DNA from: an uncultured Lachnospiraceae bacterium
GTDB taxonomy: Bacteria; Bacillota; Clostridia; Lachnospirales; Lachnospiraceae
Direction: 5' to 3'
Length of the DNA stretch: 64,000 nucleotides
Assembly: GCA_950097145.1 (NCBI GenBank)
Contig: CATNCF010000002.1
Location: 62,001 to 126,000 of the forward strand
A model generated the notes under the pieces. It made no database searches. It was not told the DNA's origin and saw only the letters and a program-made list of their open reading frames with translations. The stretch's first letter is position 1. The number at the start of each line of letters is the position of its first letter. The translations under genes were made by a program, and so were the position numbers. Shown in pieces: positions 9,839 through 17,566 of the stretch.

Positions 9839-11386
9839 ATGAAGAAAATGTTTGGCAGGTGTTTGAGTGCAGCGCTGATACTGGCTCTCACCCTGGTATT
9901 GTGTCCTGGTTTGGACGCAAAGGCAGAAGAGGATGTCAGCATGTTTACCATGGATGGAACCACCATCACAGGGTATACGGGGCCAGGAGGAGATGTCGTT
10001 CTTCCAGCTACGGCTACAGCAGTTGCAGATTATGCTTTTGCTGGTAATGCCAGTATTGCCAGTGTGACAATACCAGCGAATATTACCAGCGTAGGATCTT
10101 ATAGTTTTTCCGGCTGTACCGGACTGGGCAGTGCGGTATTCGCAGGAGGAGTTAATCTTGGAAGCGGTGTGTTCTATGGCTGCAGCGCTTTGGGATATGT
10201 GGAACTCCCAGGAGGATTAGGGGCCATTCCGGCAGAAACCTTTGATGGCTGCGGAAGCCTTGGCGCAGTTTCTATACCGGACAGTGTAGGAAGTATCGGA
10301 GCACAGGCTTTTAACGGCTGCGGGAGTCTCAGTGCCATAGGAATTCCTGGCAGTGTTACAGAAATTGGAAGCGGAGCTTTTAATAATTGCGTAAGTTTAT
10401 CCGATATTACGATTCCCTCATCTGTAACATCTATGGGAAGCGGCGTGCTGGCAGGCTGCAGTAGTTTATCTTCTGTAAGCCTTTCTGGCGGGATGTCCAG
10501 TATACCAGAACTTACGCTGTATGGCTGCAGCGCTTTGGGTACAGTCAGTATTCCTGGATCTGTGGGAAGTATCGGGGCGCAGGCATTTGGAAACTGCAGC
10601 GGCCTTAGCAGCATTTCCATTCCGGCAAACACAACATCCATAGATTTAAGCGCTTTTGACGGCTGCAGCAGTTTAACAGAAATTACAATAGAGAGCGGAA
10701 ATGGAAGTTATTCCTCCAGTGACGGCGCCATATTTGACAGTTCACAGTCACAGCTTTTATACAGCCCCATGGGCAAATCCAGCCTGACTCTTCCGCAAGG
10801 CATGACAACTATCGGAAGTTCTGCGTTTAGCGAGAGTCCTTATATCTATAATCTGGTTATTCCAGATACCGTGACAACAATTGAGGCGGACGCGTTTACA
10901 GGAAGCGGAATCGGAACCGTAACGATTCCAAGTTCCGTAACATCCATTGGTTCCCAGTCCTCCTGGACGCCGGACGTAATCTATGGAGTGAATGGCTCTG
11001 AGGCTGAGCGTTTCGCGAACGCAAATGGATATATTTTTGAAGGAGAAGGAGGCGGGGGAAGCGAAGATCCCAATGACCCTAATGACCCGAACGACCCCAA
11101 TGACCCTAATGACCCGAAAGATCCGAAAGATCCGAAAGATCCGAAAGATCCTAATAAGCCCAATGGTAATGGCGGAGGAACAACGACAACTACCACCACA
11201 GGCACTGGCGGTTCTGGGGTAAGGACAGTGAATTCTGTTTCCAGGAATCTTGGAACAGCAAGGGTACAGAGCGGAACACCGAAAACAGGAGTTGCTTTTG
11301 ATGCCAGATATGCTCTCTTTGCAGGAATTTTCCTTGCTGGAGCTTGTCTTGTGATAACTAAGAAAAAGAAAAGTGTGAAATTATAA
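9839..11386 (+). CDS. BspA-type leucine-rich-repeat protein with sortase signal
   Basis: A 515-residue wall-anchored surface protein. It has a signal peptide (MKKMFGRCLSAALILALTL..., cleavage after AKA), then about a dozen 23-residue LRR_5/BspA repeats of the form I(P/G)xSVTSIGxxAFxGCxSLxxIxIP. A low-complexity linker of DPND/DPKD repeats follows (about residues 410-440), then a Gly/Thr-rich stretch and a C-terminal sorting signal: TPKTG, a hydrophobic segment and KKKK. The PKTG form fits SPKTG/PPKTG-type class B sortase motifs described in clostridia, and a class B sortase is encoded just upstream. BspA-family proteins are often adhesins, but the ligand here is unknown. AAGGAGG is placed about nine bases before the ATG. 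Confidence 0.85.
   Translation: MKKMFGRCLSAALILALTLVLCPGLDAKAEEDVSMFTMDGTTITGYTGPGGDVVLPATATAVADYAFAGNASIASVTIPANITSVGSYSFSGCTGLGSAVFAGGVNLGSGVFYGCSALGYVELPGGLGAIPAETFDGCGSLGAVSIPDSVGSIGAQAFNGCGSLSAIGIPGSVTEIGSGAFNNCVSLSDITIPSSVTSMGSGVLAGCSSLSSVSLSGGMSSIPELTLYGCSALGTVSIPGSVGSIGAQAFGNCSGLSSISIPANTTSIDLSAFDGCSSLTEITIESGNGSYSSSDGAIFDSSQSQLLYSPMGKSSLTLPQGMTTIGSSAFSESPYIYNLVIPDTVTTIEADAFTGSGIGTVTIPSSVTSIGSQSSWTPDVIYGVNGSEAERFANANGYIFEGEGGGGSEDPNDPNDPNDPNDPNDPKDPKDPKDPKDPNKPNGNGGGTTTTTTTGTGGSGVRTVNSVSRNLGTARVQSGTPKTGVAFDARYALFAGIFLAGACLVITKKKKSVKL
11068..11160 (+). repeat. Short tandem repeats encoding DPND/DPKD wall-spanning linker
   Basis: Nine-base units of the type AATGACCCT/AATGACCCG, then four near-identical AAAGATCCG units. 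They encode alternating Asp-Pro-Asn and Asp-Pro-Lys. Such extended acidic-proline linkers usually space a surface domain from its wall anchor, and the repeats could change in number by slippage without loss of frame. Confidence 0.85.
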
Positions 11387-11403
11387 GCAATAGAAATTTA
11401 TAA

Positions 11404-11439
11404 GGCTGCTTCATCCGTAAGAGGTGAAGCAGCCTTTTT
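11404..11439 (+). terminator. Rho-independent terminator of the surface-protein operon
   Basis: Perfect ten-base stem GGCTGCTTCA / TGAAGCAGCC with an 11-base loop, followed by TTTTT. It separates the operon from the convergent acyl-ligase gene and may also weakly terminate that one. Confidence 0.9.
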
Positions 11440-11457
11440 GGCAGTAAAGAGAGTAAA

Positions 11458-12894
11458 TCAGTTTTTCAGGGGAATAGAAAGGGATTTTCTTAAGATCTTT
11501 CCAGTTGCAGTACGTGGAATTTTGTCAATGGGAATGATTTGTCTTGGCAGTTTATAAGATTCTAAATGCTGTTTCAGGTAATCTTCCAGTTTTTCAATAT
11601 CAAAGGCAGGATCTGCGCACACAATATAAAGAATAGGGATCTGGATATAATCCGGTTCCTGCAGAGCGGCACAGGCACAGTCTAAAATGCCTTCATAGCA
11701 GGAAACGGCCTGCTCAATTTCACTGGGAATAATTTTGTGCCCGCCTACGTCAATAATATCCCCCACGCGGCTGACAAAATAGTAATAACCTTCCGCATCA
11801 AAATATCCAATATCATTTAACACAATCCATCCAGAACGCATTACTTTTTCAGTAAGAGCTTTTTTATGATAATAACCAGACATATTCATATCGCCTTTGA
11901 CGGCAATATAACCGTAGAGGTTTGGCTGTTCTACTTTAGCACCATTTTCATCTACAATGGATATTTCTGTATTGACGGTAGGTTTTCCGAGACAGTTTTC
12001 CACAGGATTTTTAGACATCTCATTAATTAGAATACATCCTGACTCAGTGGCGCCATAGACATTGTACAAAGAGGTATTCGGATACTGTCTGCAAAATGAG
12101 CGGATCTGCTGCCCGGTAATGGAACCTGCCATAACTTCTACCGTATTCAGATTGTGAAGGGCCTCCTTGAGCTGCAGGTCTTTTACATCCAGAAGCAGTT
12201 TTAGTTTTGAATGGACAATGGTCAGATAATTTATGTGCATCTTTTTCAGGTATCTTCCAAAGGTTTCCAGATTCAGGGGCTTATCCGTTATCACTGCAGT
12301 TGCGCCCGCAAAGAGAGCGGCAAATACTCTGCGGTAGCCAAGGGCCAGGTTGAATGGAATATTGGCAAAGAGTACAGTGTCTTTTGTAATGTTTGTCCCA
12401 GAAGAAAGATTTTCAGATTCTGCAAGCATGCTTCTGTTGGTATGGGTGATAAGTACTGGCTTGCCTGTAGTGCCCGTGGTTGCTATGACAGCCGCCACAG
12501 CGTTTCCGCTGGGAAATGAAATTTTACTAAAGGAAGACTCACCATTCTGGTAGTCAGAATAAGATTCACCATTGCTTTTCATAAAAATAAGAGATGGCTT
12601 AGTGGATTTTAAGACATCCTGTAATTTAGAGTTGGATATGTTTTTTTCAATGGGGACAGCAATGGCGCCGCTGAACTGACAGCCCAGAAATGCAACAAAA
12701 TAGGAAATAAGATCATCAGCTTCAATGGCGATGCGCTGCCCTTTTCGAATCGAATGAAGTTTTAAAGAGTTGGAAAAAATGTTGATTTTTTCCGCCAGCT
12801 CCCGATAACTTATTTTTTTATCATGAAAAATAATTGCTGTTTTGTCAGGAATCAAAGCGCTGTGCGTAAAGACAGACTGAACAATACTATCCAT
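11458..12894 (-). CDS. AMP-dependent acyl ligase / acyl-CoA synthetase-like protein
   Basis: ANL-superfamily adenylating enzyme of 478 residues that activates a carboxylic acid as an acyl-adenylate. Visible core motifs are the phosphate loop TTGTTGKP followed by ITHTN (about residues 164-176), YNVYGATESG (A5), DIGYFDAEGYYYFVSR.GD.IDVGGHKI.P.EIE (A7-A8 hinge) and the C-terminal PRTATGKILRK with the catalytic lysine. It is shorter than typical long-chain acyl-CoA ligases (~550) and has no carrier-protein domain. The substrate cannot be told; an aromatic or medium acyl acid, or loading of a separate carrier protein, is possible. AGGAG lies before the ATG. It diverges from the XRE regulator gene, which may control it. 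Confidence 0.8.
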   Translation of the reverse strand: MDSIVQSVFTHSALIPDKTAIIFHDKKISYRELAEKINIFSNSLKLHSIRKGQRIAIEADDLISYFVAFLGCQFSGAIAVPIEKNISNSKLQDVLKSTKPSLIFMKSNGESYSDYQNGESSFSKISFPSGNAVAAVIATTGTTGKPVLITHTNRSMLAESENLSSGTNITKDTVLFANIPFNLALGYRRVFAALFAGATAVITDKPLNLETFGRYLKKMHINYLTIVHSKLKLLLDVKDLQLKEALHNLNTVEVMAGSITGQQIRSFCRQYPNTSLYNVYGATESGCILINEMSKNPVENCLGKPTVNTEISIVDENGAKVEQPNLYGYIAVKGDMNMSGYYHKKALTEKVMRSGWIVLNDIGYFDAEGYYYFVSRVGDIIDVGGHKIIPSEIEQAVSCYEGILDCACAALQEPDYIQIPILYIVCADPAFDIEKLEDYLKQHLESYKLPRQIIPIDKIPRTATGKILRKSLSIPLKN

Positions 12895-13001
12895 ATGGGT
12901 TCTCCTATCTGTTCGGATTCACAAATTATAAAGTATACTCTATCATAAAAAAACACAACTTTCAATTGCAGATTTCTTCCATAGTTCCTTGACCCTGGCA
13001 C

Positions 13002-13030
13002 TTTCCATTCTGTATCTTCTATGCTATAAT
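13002..13030 (+). promoter_or_regulatory. Extended -10 sigma-A promoter of the XRE gene
   Basis: TTTCCA, 17 bases, TATAAT, with TG one base before the -10 (TGCTATAAT). About 40 bases upstream of the regulator's ATG. Confidence 0.65.
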
Positions 13031-13069
13031 TTGAAATAACAGCAGGAATATGATTCAAGGAGAGTTTAT

Positions 13070-13315
13070 ATGAAACCAAGACAGAAACCGCTTGGGGACA
13101 AAAATATGATAGGGGCAAACATTACAAAAATACGTAGATTGAATAAAATGAGCCAGAAAGATCTGGCCATCAATATGCAGCTTCTGGATGTTGATATTAA
13201 TTTTTCATCCCTTTCAAAACTGGAAGGCCAGACCAGAATTGCAACGGATAAAGAGATTTATGCCATTGCACAGATCTTTAACACAAAAATAGATGATCTG
13301 TTCCGGAAGCTTTAG
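13070..13315 (+). CDS. Small XRE-family helix-turn-helix regulator
   Basis: An 81-residue Cro/CI-type DNA-binding protein that is essentially one HTH domain: IGANITKIRRLNKMSQKDLAINMQ...FSSLSKLEGQTRIATDKEIYAIAQIFNTKIDDLF. Helix 2 begins at SQKDLA and the recognition helix lies in the INFSSLSKLE segment; there is no extra sensing domain. AAGGAGAG lies ahead of the ATG. Its 3' end overlaps the convergent aldehyde dehydrogenase gene by four bases, and it diverges from the acyl ligase gene, so both are candidate targets. Targets are inferred from position only. Confidence 0.85.
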   Translation: MKPRQKPLGDKNMIGANITKIRRLNKMSQKDLAINMQLLDVDINFSSLSKLEGQTRIATDKEIYAIAQIFNTKIDDLFRKL

Positions 13316-14754
13316 TGTATGGATGTAATCCCTTTCAGTGCAATACATTTTATATTTGTAAGTTCATCAAAAGTAGAGAATACGCCTTCGGTGCCCAGTC
13401 CAGATTGTTTCCAGCCGCCAAAAGGCATTTCAAAACTGCGGAAATAGCTGGAGCCATTTACAACTACACAGCCGCACTCCAATTCATCTGTAAATCGTGA
13501 AGCTTTTGCCAGATTGTTTGTAAATACGCTTCCGCCAAGTCCATAGATAGAATCATTTGCAAGCCTTATGGCTTCCTCTTCTGTGTCAAATGGGGACACA
13601 GGCATTACGGGACCAAATACTTCCATATTATGCATAATATCTGCATTTGCAGGAACATGGGCCAGAATTGTGGGAGAGATAAACGCGCCTGTCCTGTCTC
13701 CGCCTAAAAGGAGTTCTGCCCCTTGCTCTATGGTAAGCTGGATTTGTTTTTTTACTTCCAGCGCTGCTTTTTCACTGATTAAGGTGCTTACCTGAGTCTG
13801 AGCCTCTATGGGGTCTCCTGCCTGCAGGGCGGAAGTCTGTTTTACCGCTTCATCCAGAAAAGTGGCATAGAGGGAGCGGTGAATAAGGAAGCGTTTAGGC
13901 GCACAGCAGATCTGTCCGGCATTATAAAATCTTGCCTGAACCGCTTCCCGGACTGCAAGGTCTAAATCTGCATCTTCCAGGACAATAAAAGCATCATTGC
14001 CGCCTAGTTCCAGCGCAACTTTTTTCAAAGTGTCAGCAGCGCTGCGGGCAACGGAAATTCCCACAGAAGAGGAACCGGTAAGGGAAATGGCGTGAACCTC
14101 TGGGTGGCTGCAGAGATAATTTCCAGTGGAAGAACCAGGTCCGGTAACCACTTGAACCACACCAGAAGGAAATCCGGCTTCTAATAATAAAGCCGCAAGC
14201 TTACATACGGTCAGGGGATTGTCACTGGCAGGCTTGATAATTACAGCGTTTCCAGACAACAGGGCCGGAGCTGTTTTTTGGCTGAAAAGATTACATGGAA
14301 AATTAAATGGGATAATACATGCGACGATACCAACAGGTTCATGTCTGGTAAGTACGATATTGTTCTCATGGCCCCGTTCCATTCCATTTGGAATTACACT
14401 GCCGTATAAATGTTTTGCTTTTTCACAGAATGCAGGCCAGGAAGTAAAGATATTATTAATTTCATTTCTTGATTCTGTAATGTTTTTGCCGGATTCTAAG
14501 GTCAATGTCTCAGCAAGTTCTTCTTTATGTTTCTTTACCAATTCCACAAAAGCCATGGCTCGTTCCACTCGTTTGAAAACAGGAACATTTTTCCATAGTT
14601 TCTGCGCGTCAGCAGCATATTGAATTGCGCGGTCCACATCTTCCGGACCTGCATGAGGAATCCGTTCTATCAGGTTTCCATTGTAAGGGTTTATCACAGG
14701 AATCGTGTCACCGCTGGATGCAGATACGAACTCACTGCCAATCATCATTTTCAT
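13312..14754 (-). CDS. NAD(P)-dependent aldehyde dehydrogenase (succinate-semialdehyde dehydrogenase-like)
   Basis: A 480-residue member of the ALDH superfamily that oxidises an aldehyde to the acid with NAD(P). Catalytic Cys283 is in NAGQICCA, the general base Glu249 in ALELGGND, and Asn151 in PFNFP. The overall length and the LTGSSSVG coenzyme loop match semialdehyde-type ALDHs. Substrate preference cannot be told from sequence. GGAGG is well placed before the ATG. The neighbouring acyl ligase could activate the acid it makes, but the two genes are on separate transcripts split by the regulator gene, so a shared pathway is only a guess. Confidence 0.85.
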   Translation of the reverse strand: MKMMIGSEFVSASSGDTIPVINPYNGNLIERIPHAGPEDVDRAIQYAADAQKLWKNVPVFKRVERAMAFVELVKKHKEELAETLTLESGKNITESRNEINNIFTSWPAFCEKAKHLYGSVIPNGMERGHENNIVLTRHEPVGIVACIIPFNFPCNLFSQKTAPALLSGNAVIIKPASDNPLTVCKLAALLLEAGFPSGVVQVVTGPGSSTGNYLCSHPEVHAISLTGSSSVGISVARSAADTLKKVALELGGNDAFIVLEDADLDLAVREAVQARFYNAGQICCAPKRFLIHRSLYATFLDEAVKQTSALQAGDPIEAQTQVSTLISEKAALEVKKQIQLTIEQGAELLLGGDRTGAFISPTILAHVPANADIMHNMEVFGPVMPVSPFDTEEEAIRLANDSIYGLGGSVFTNNLAKASRFTDELECGCVVVNGSSYFRSFEMPFGGWKQSGLGTEGVFSTFDELTNIKCIALKGITSIH

Positions 14755-14914
14755 AAATAGAAATCCTCCTTCCAGAATTTTATCTGCGGTTATATTATCT
14801 CAAAAAAGTTAATTTTTAAGTTCAAATTGGAATTAAAATATTAAAAATCATTTCTTGTAAATGCAAATCTTTCTGCAGAGAATGGAGGGGAGAACATTCT
14901 TTTTGTGAATTTTC
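14755..14914. other. Intergenic region upstream of the flagellar genes
   Basis: AT-rich spacer between the divergent aldehyde dehydrogenase gene and the flagellar operon. No open frame, repeat or RNA gene is apparent here; the sigma-D promoter follows directly. Confidence 0.5.
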
Positions 14915-14941
14915 TAAAGTTTCCAATGAAATAACCGATAA
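14915..14941 (+). promoter_or_regulatory. sigma-D (sigma-28) flagellar promoter before flgM
   Basis: TAAA, 15 bases, ACCGATAA. This matches the TAAA-N15-GCCGATA(A/T) consensus at all but the first base of the -10. It lies 64 bases upstream of flgM and would drive flgM-flgN-flgK-flgK-flgL-fliW-csrA, giving the usual late-gene feedback through the anti-sigma factor. Confidence 0.9.
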
Positions 14942-15005
14942 ATAAATTAGATATTTAAACACAAAATAATGAGTGAATTAGAATTTACGGAAAGGAGATG
15001 TCCTT

Positions 15006-15281
15006 ATGCGTATTGAAGCATATAATCAAATTACCCAGATGTATAATGCCAGCAGGCCTTCTAAAGTAAAGGGCGCAGACAGTGTCAAGAAGAAAGATCA
15101 GGTCCAGATATCCCAGACAGGACGGGATTATCAGGTGGCGAAGCAGGCAGTGGCAGAAGCTTCTGATATCAGAGCGGACAAGGTGATACAGGTGAAGAAG
15201 CAGATAGCCTCCGGTACTTATAAGGTAGATACAGGGGACTTTGCAGCAAAACTGATTGAGAAGTATGATGCGTATTGCTAG
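15006..15281 (+). CDS. flgM: Anti-sigma-28 factor FlgM
   Basis: A 91-residue protein that binds the flagellar sigma factor and holds late genes off until the hook is complete and FlgM is exported. It shows the family pattern: a flexible charged N-terminal part (VKKKDQVQISQTGRDYQVAKQAV) and a C-terminal helix region with IRADKVIQVKKQIASGTYKVDTGDFAAKLI, where R(A/E)DKV..I...I..GTY.V is the FlgM signature. GGAGAT is placed ahead of the ATG. It is the first gene of the late flagellar operon and directly follows a sigma-D promoter, so its own expression is autoregulated. Confidence 0.93.
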   Translation: MRIEAYNQITQMYNASRPSKVKGADSVKKKDQVQISQTGRDYQVAKQAVAEASDIRADKVIQVKKQIASGTYKVDTGDFAAKLIEKYDAYC

Positions 15282-15296
15282 AAATGAGGTTTTTAA

Positions 15297-15809
15297 GTGG
15301 CAAGCTTAATGGAAGATTTTATTGACGTATTAGAACGGGAGAATGAGGAATATCAGCGTCTGACAGAACTGTCGAATGAGAAAAAGCAGATTATCATAGA
15401 CGGTGATATTCCGGCTCTTGAAGAGATTACCAGCAGAGAACAGGAGATAGCTGGGGTTCTGAAGAATTTGGAAAATAAAAGAGAAGAAGTTGTCAAGGAT
15501 ATGTCTATCGTACTTAGTAAGGAGCCAGAAGAACTGACGATTACTAATATGATAGCATTTTTAAATAAACAGCCTAATGAGAGGCAGAAGCTCACAGAAT
15601 TGAGGGAGAATCTTCGGGAGACCTTAGAGAAGATGGCTGATATTAATCAGCAGAATGAGGCGCTTTTGCACCATGCAATGGAGATGACGGAGTTTGACTT
15701 GACGTTGTTCCGAAGTATGCGTCAGGCGCCGGAAACAGCAAATTACGATAAACGGGCCAATAATACCGGAGATTTGCTGGGAAGCAGCGGCTTTGATGCC
15801 AGACAGTAA
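15297..15809 (+). CDS. flgN: Flagellar export chaperone FlgN
   Basis: A 170-residue, almost entirely helical cytoplasmic chaperone expected to escort the junction proteins FlgK and FlgL, which are encoded directly downstream. It shows the FlgN-type pattern: LMEDFIDVLERENEEYQRLTELSNEKKQIIIDGDIPALEEITSREQEI near the N-terminus, then coiled-coil helices. The start is GTG at 15297, supported by GAGG seven bases upstream; an internal ATG at codon 5 has no better site. It sits 15 bases after flgM. Confidence 0.88.
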   Translation: MASLMEDFIDVLERENEEYQRLTELSNEKKQIIIDGDIPALEEITSREQEIAGVLKNLENKREEVVKDMSIVLSKEPEELTITNMIAFLNKQPNERQKLTELRENLRETLEKMADINQQNEALLHHAMEMTEFDLTLFRSMRQAPETANYDKRANNTGDLLGSSGFDARQ

Positions 15810-15821
15810 AGGAGAAATAAG

Positions 15822-17519
15822 ATGGCGAATGGAATGGGAAGTCTGTATATCGGAGCATCCGGTCTGCAGAATAGTCAGAACGCATTGAATACGACAGCAA
15901 ACAATCTTGCCAATGTAGAAACGAAAGGATATGTCAGGCAGCAGGTATTGTTTGCAGACCGTGATTATGTAACTTTTGATAGAAAAGCGTCCATCAGTAA
16001 CCAGCAGGCTGGTCTGGGCCTGCAGATTGCTGATGTGGTGCATACCAGAAATTATTTTTTAGATCAGTATTACCGTACAGAGAATGGAAGACAAGGGTTT
16101 TATGAGGCAAGCAGTGAAGCTACATCAGAAGTCCAGACCATGTTTCAGGAGCTGGAAGGAGAACAGTTCCAGGAAGTTTTAGAGGAGTTTTGGGTATCTT
16201 TTGAGGAATTGTCTAAGCGCCCGGACGAAGAGGTATCACAGAATCTGGTAATACAGAAGGCTACTTTGTTCCTGGAGCGTTCCCAGAGTATTTATGATAA
16301 TCTGAAATCTTACCAGCAGAAGCTGAACCTTAAAATTAATGAGACCATTGACCGGATTAATAAACTTGGGCATACCATTCAGGACTTAAACCAGGAGATT
16401 CTAAGAATTGAATCCGGCGGCGTCGAGACAGCAATGACGCTGCGGGATGAACGGGATAATGCTTTGGATGAACTGTCTTCCCTTGCCAAAGTGGAATTCA
16501 AAGAAAACGTAGATGGAACGGTAAGGGTAAAATTGGAGAATGTAGAATTCTTAGATGAAGTCCATGTATATGAGATCATGGGAATTACCGATCCTGTGAC
16601 AGGATTTGTGAATCCTATCTGGCCGCAGCTTTCTGATCTGGGAAGAGAACAGTATACGCCAATGTTCGATTTCAGCGAAGATATTTCCCCTATGCTGGAT
16701 ACAGATATCGGCCAGTTGAAGGGCTGGATACTTGCCAGAGGGGATAAAGTGGCAACTTACCGGGATATTACCGGACTTACCAAAGAACAGTATGAAGACA
16801 CTACAGGCATGACAGTGGTTAAGAATGCCCAGGCAGAGCTGGATCAGATGGTTCATGAACTTGTAACAGGCATTAATGATATTTTAAGCCCTACGAAGAC
16901 CGTAAGCTTCCGGGGGATGGATGGTGTGCTATACAACAATGTAAAAGTCTGGGATGAAGAAAAGGGCGCTGTTGGAAAAGACGGAGAGAAACCAGGAAGA
17001 GAACTTTTTGTGCGCAAAGGCTGTGAACGGTACAAAGAAGTGCTGGGAGCAGATAATAATATATATTATGTTTATAATGAGGAAGATCCGGTAGATACTG
17101 CAAAAATGTATACCCTTAAATCGCTGGAGATTAATCCGGATCTTTTGGAACAGGAGAGCGGATTGCCCCATTTAATGAAGAATGGAGAGCCGGCACAGGC
17201 TATGGCAGACGCCCTGGTGGCCCTTTGGGATGAGAAGAGGCAGACCATCAACCCAAGCAATACAGATCCATGTACGTTCAAAGACTATTATAAGAGAATG
17301 ATTCTGGATATCGCGGCGACGGGTTCCGTATACGAAGGAATGGCAGAAAGCCTGCGAAGCGAAGTGGAAAGTATTGACAATAACAGACAGCAGGTATTTG
17401 GTGTTTCTGCCGATGAAGAACTGCAGAATATGATCAAATATCAGAATGCATATAATGCTTCCAGCCGTTTTATCAATGTAATTTCTGAAATGCTGGAGCA
17501 TCTTGTAACCCGTCTGTAA
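15822..17519 (+). CDS. flgK: Flagellar hook-associated protein 1 FlgK (first paralogue)
   Basis: A 565-residue hook-filament junction protein. The N-terminus (MGSLYIGASGLQNSQNALNTTANNLANVETKGYVRQ) is the flagellar rod/hook domain with ANNLANV..KGY. The C-terminus (VFGVSADEELQNMIKYQNAYNASSRFINVISEMLEHLV) forms the paired D0 helix. The middle is variable. AAAGGAGA precedes the ATG, 12 bases after flgN. A second FlgK-type gene follows 47 bases later. The two differ throughout the middle, so this is an old duplication or a specialised pair rather than a recent copy. Confidence 0.92.
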   Translation: MANGMGSLYIGASGLQNSQNALNTTANNLANVETKGYVRQQVLFADRDYVTFDRKASISNQQAGLGLQIADVVHTRNYFLDQYYRTENGRQGFYEASSEATSEVQTMFQELEGEQFQEVLEEFWVSFEELSKRPDEEVSQNLVIQKATLFLERSQSIYDNLKSYQQKLNLKINETIDRINKLGHTIQDLNQEILRIESGGVETAMTLRDERDNALDELSSLAKVEFKENVDGTVRVKLENVEFLDEVHVYEIMGITDPVTGFVNPIWPQLSDLGREQYTPMFDFSEDISPMLDTDIGQLKGWILARGDKVATYRDITGLTKEQYEDTTGMTVVKNAQAELDQMVHELVTGINDILSPTKTVSFRGMDGVLYNNVKVWDEEKGAVGKDGEKPGRELFVRKGCERYKEVLGADNNIYYVYNEEDPVDTAKMYTLKSLEINPDLLEQESGLPHLMKNGEPAQAMADALVALWDEKRQTINPSNTDPCTFKDYYKRMILDIAATGSVYEGMAESLRSEVESIDNNRQQVFGVSADEELQNMIKYQNAYNASSRFINVISEMLEHLVTRL

Positions 17520-17566
17520 CAAGGCAGAAGGGAATGTGCCGGTAAGCACGGAGAATGGAGGAAATT

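Noticed and set aside
10174-10641. 155-codon open frame on the minus strand inside the LRR gene
   Set aside because: Shadow of the regular LRR repeats on the plus strand; Pro-rich and repetitive, with no ribosome site.
11068-11160. Phase-variable or regulatory tandem repeat
   Set aside because: Nine-base units keep frame at any copy number and encode an expected wall linker, so no on/off switching is implied.
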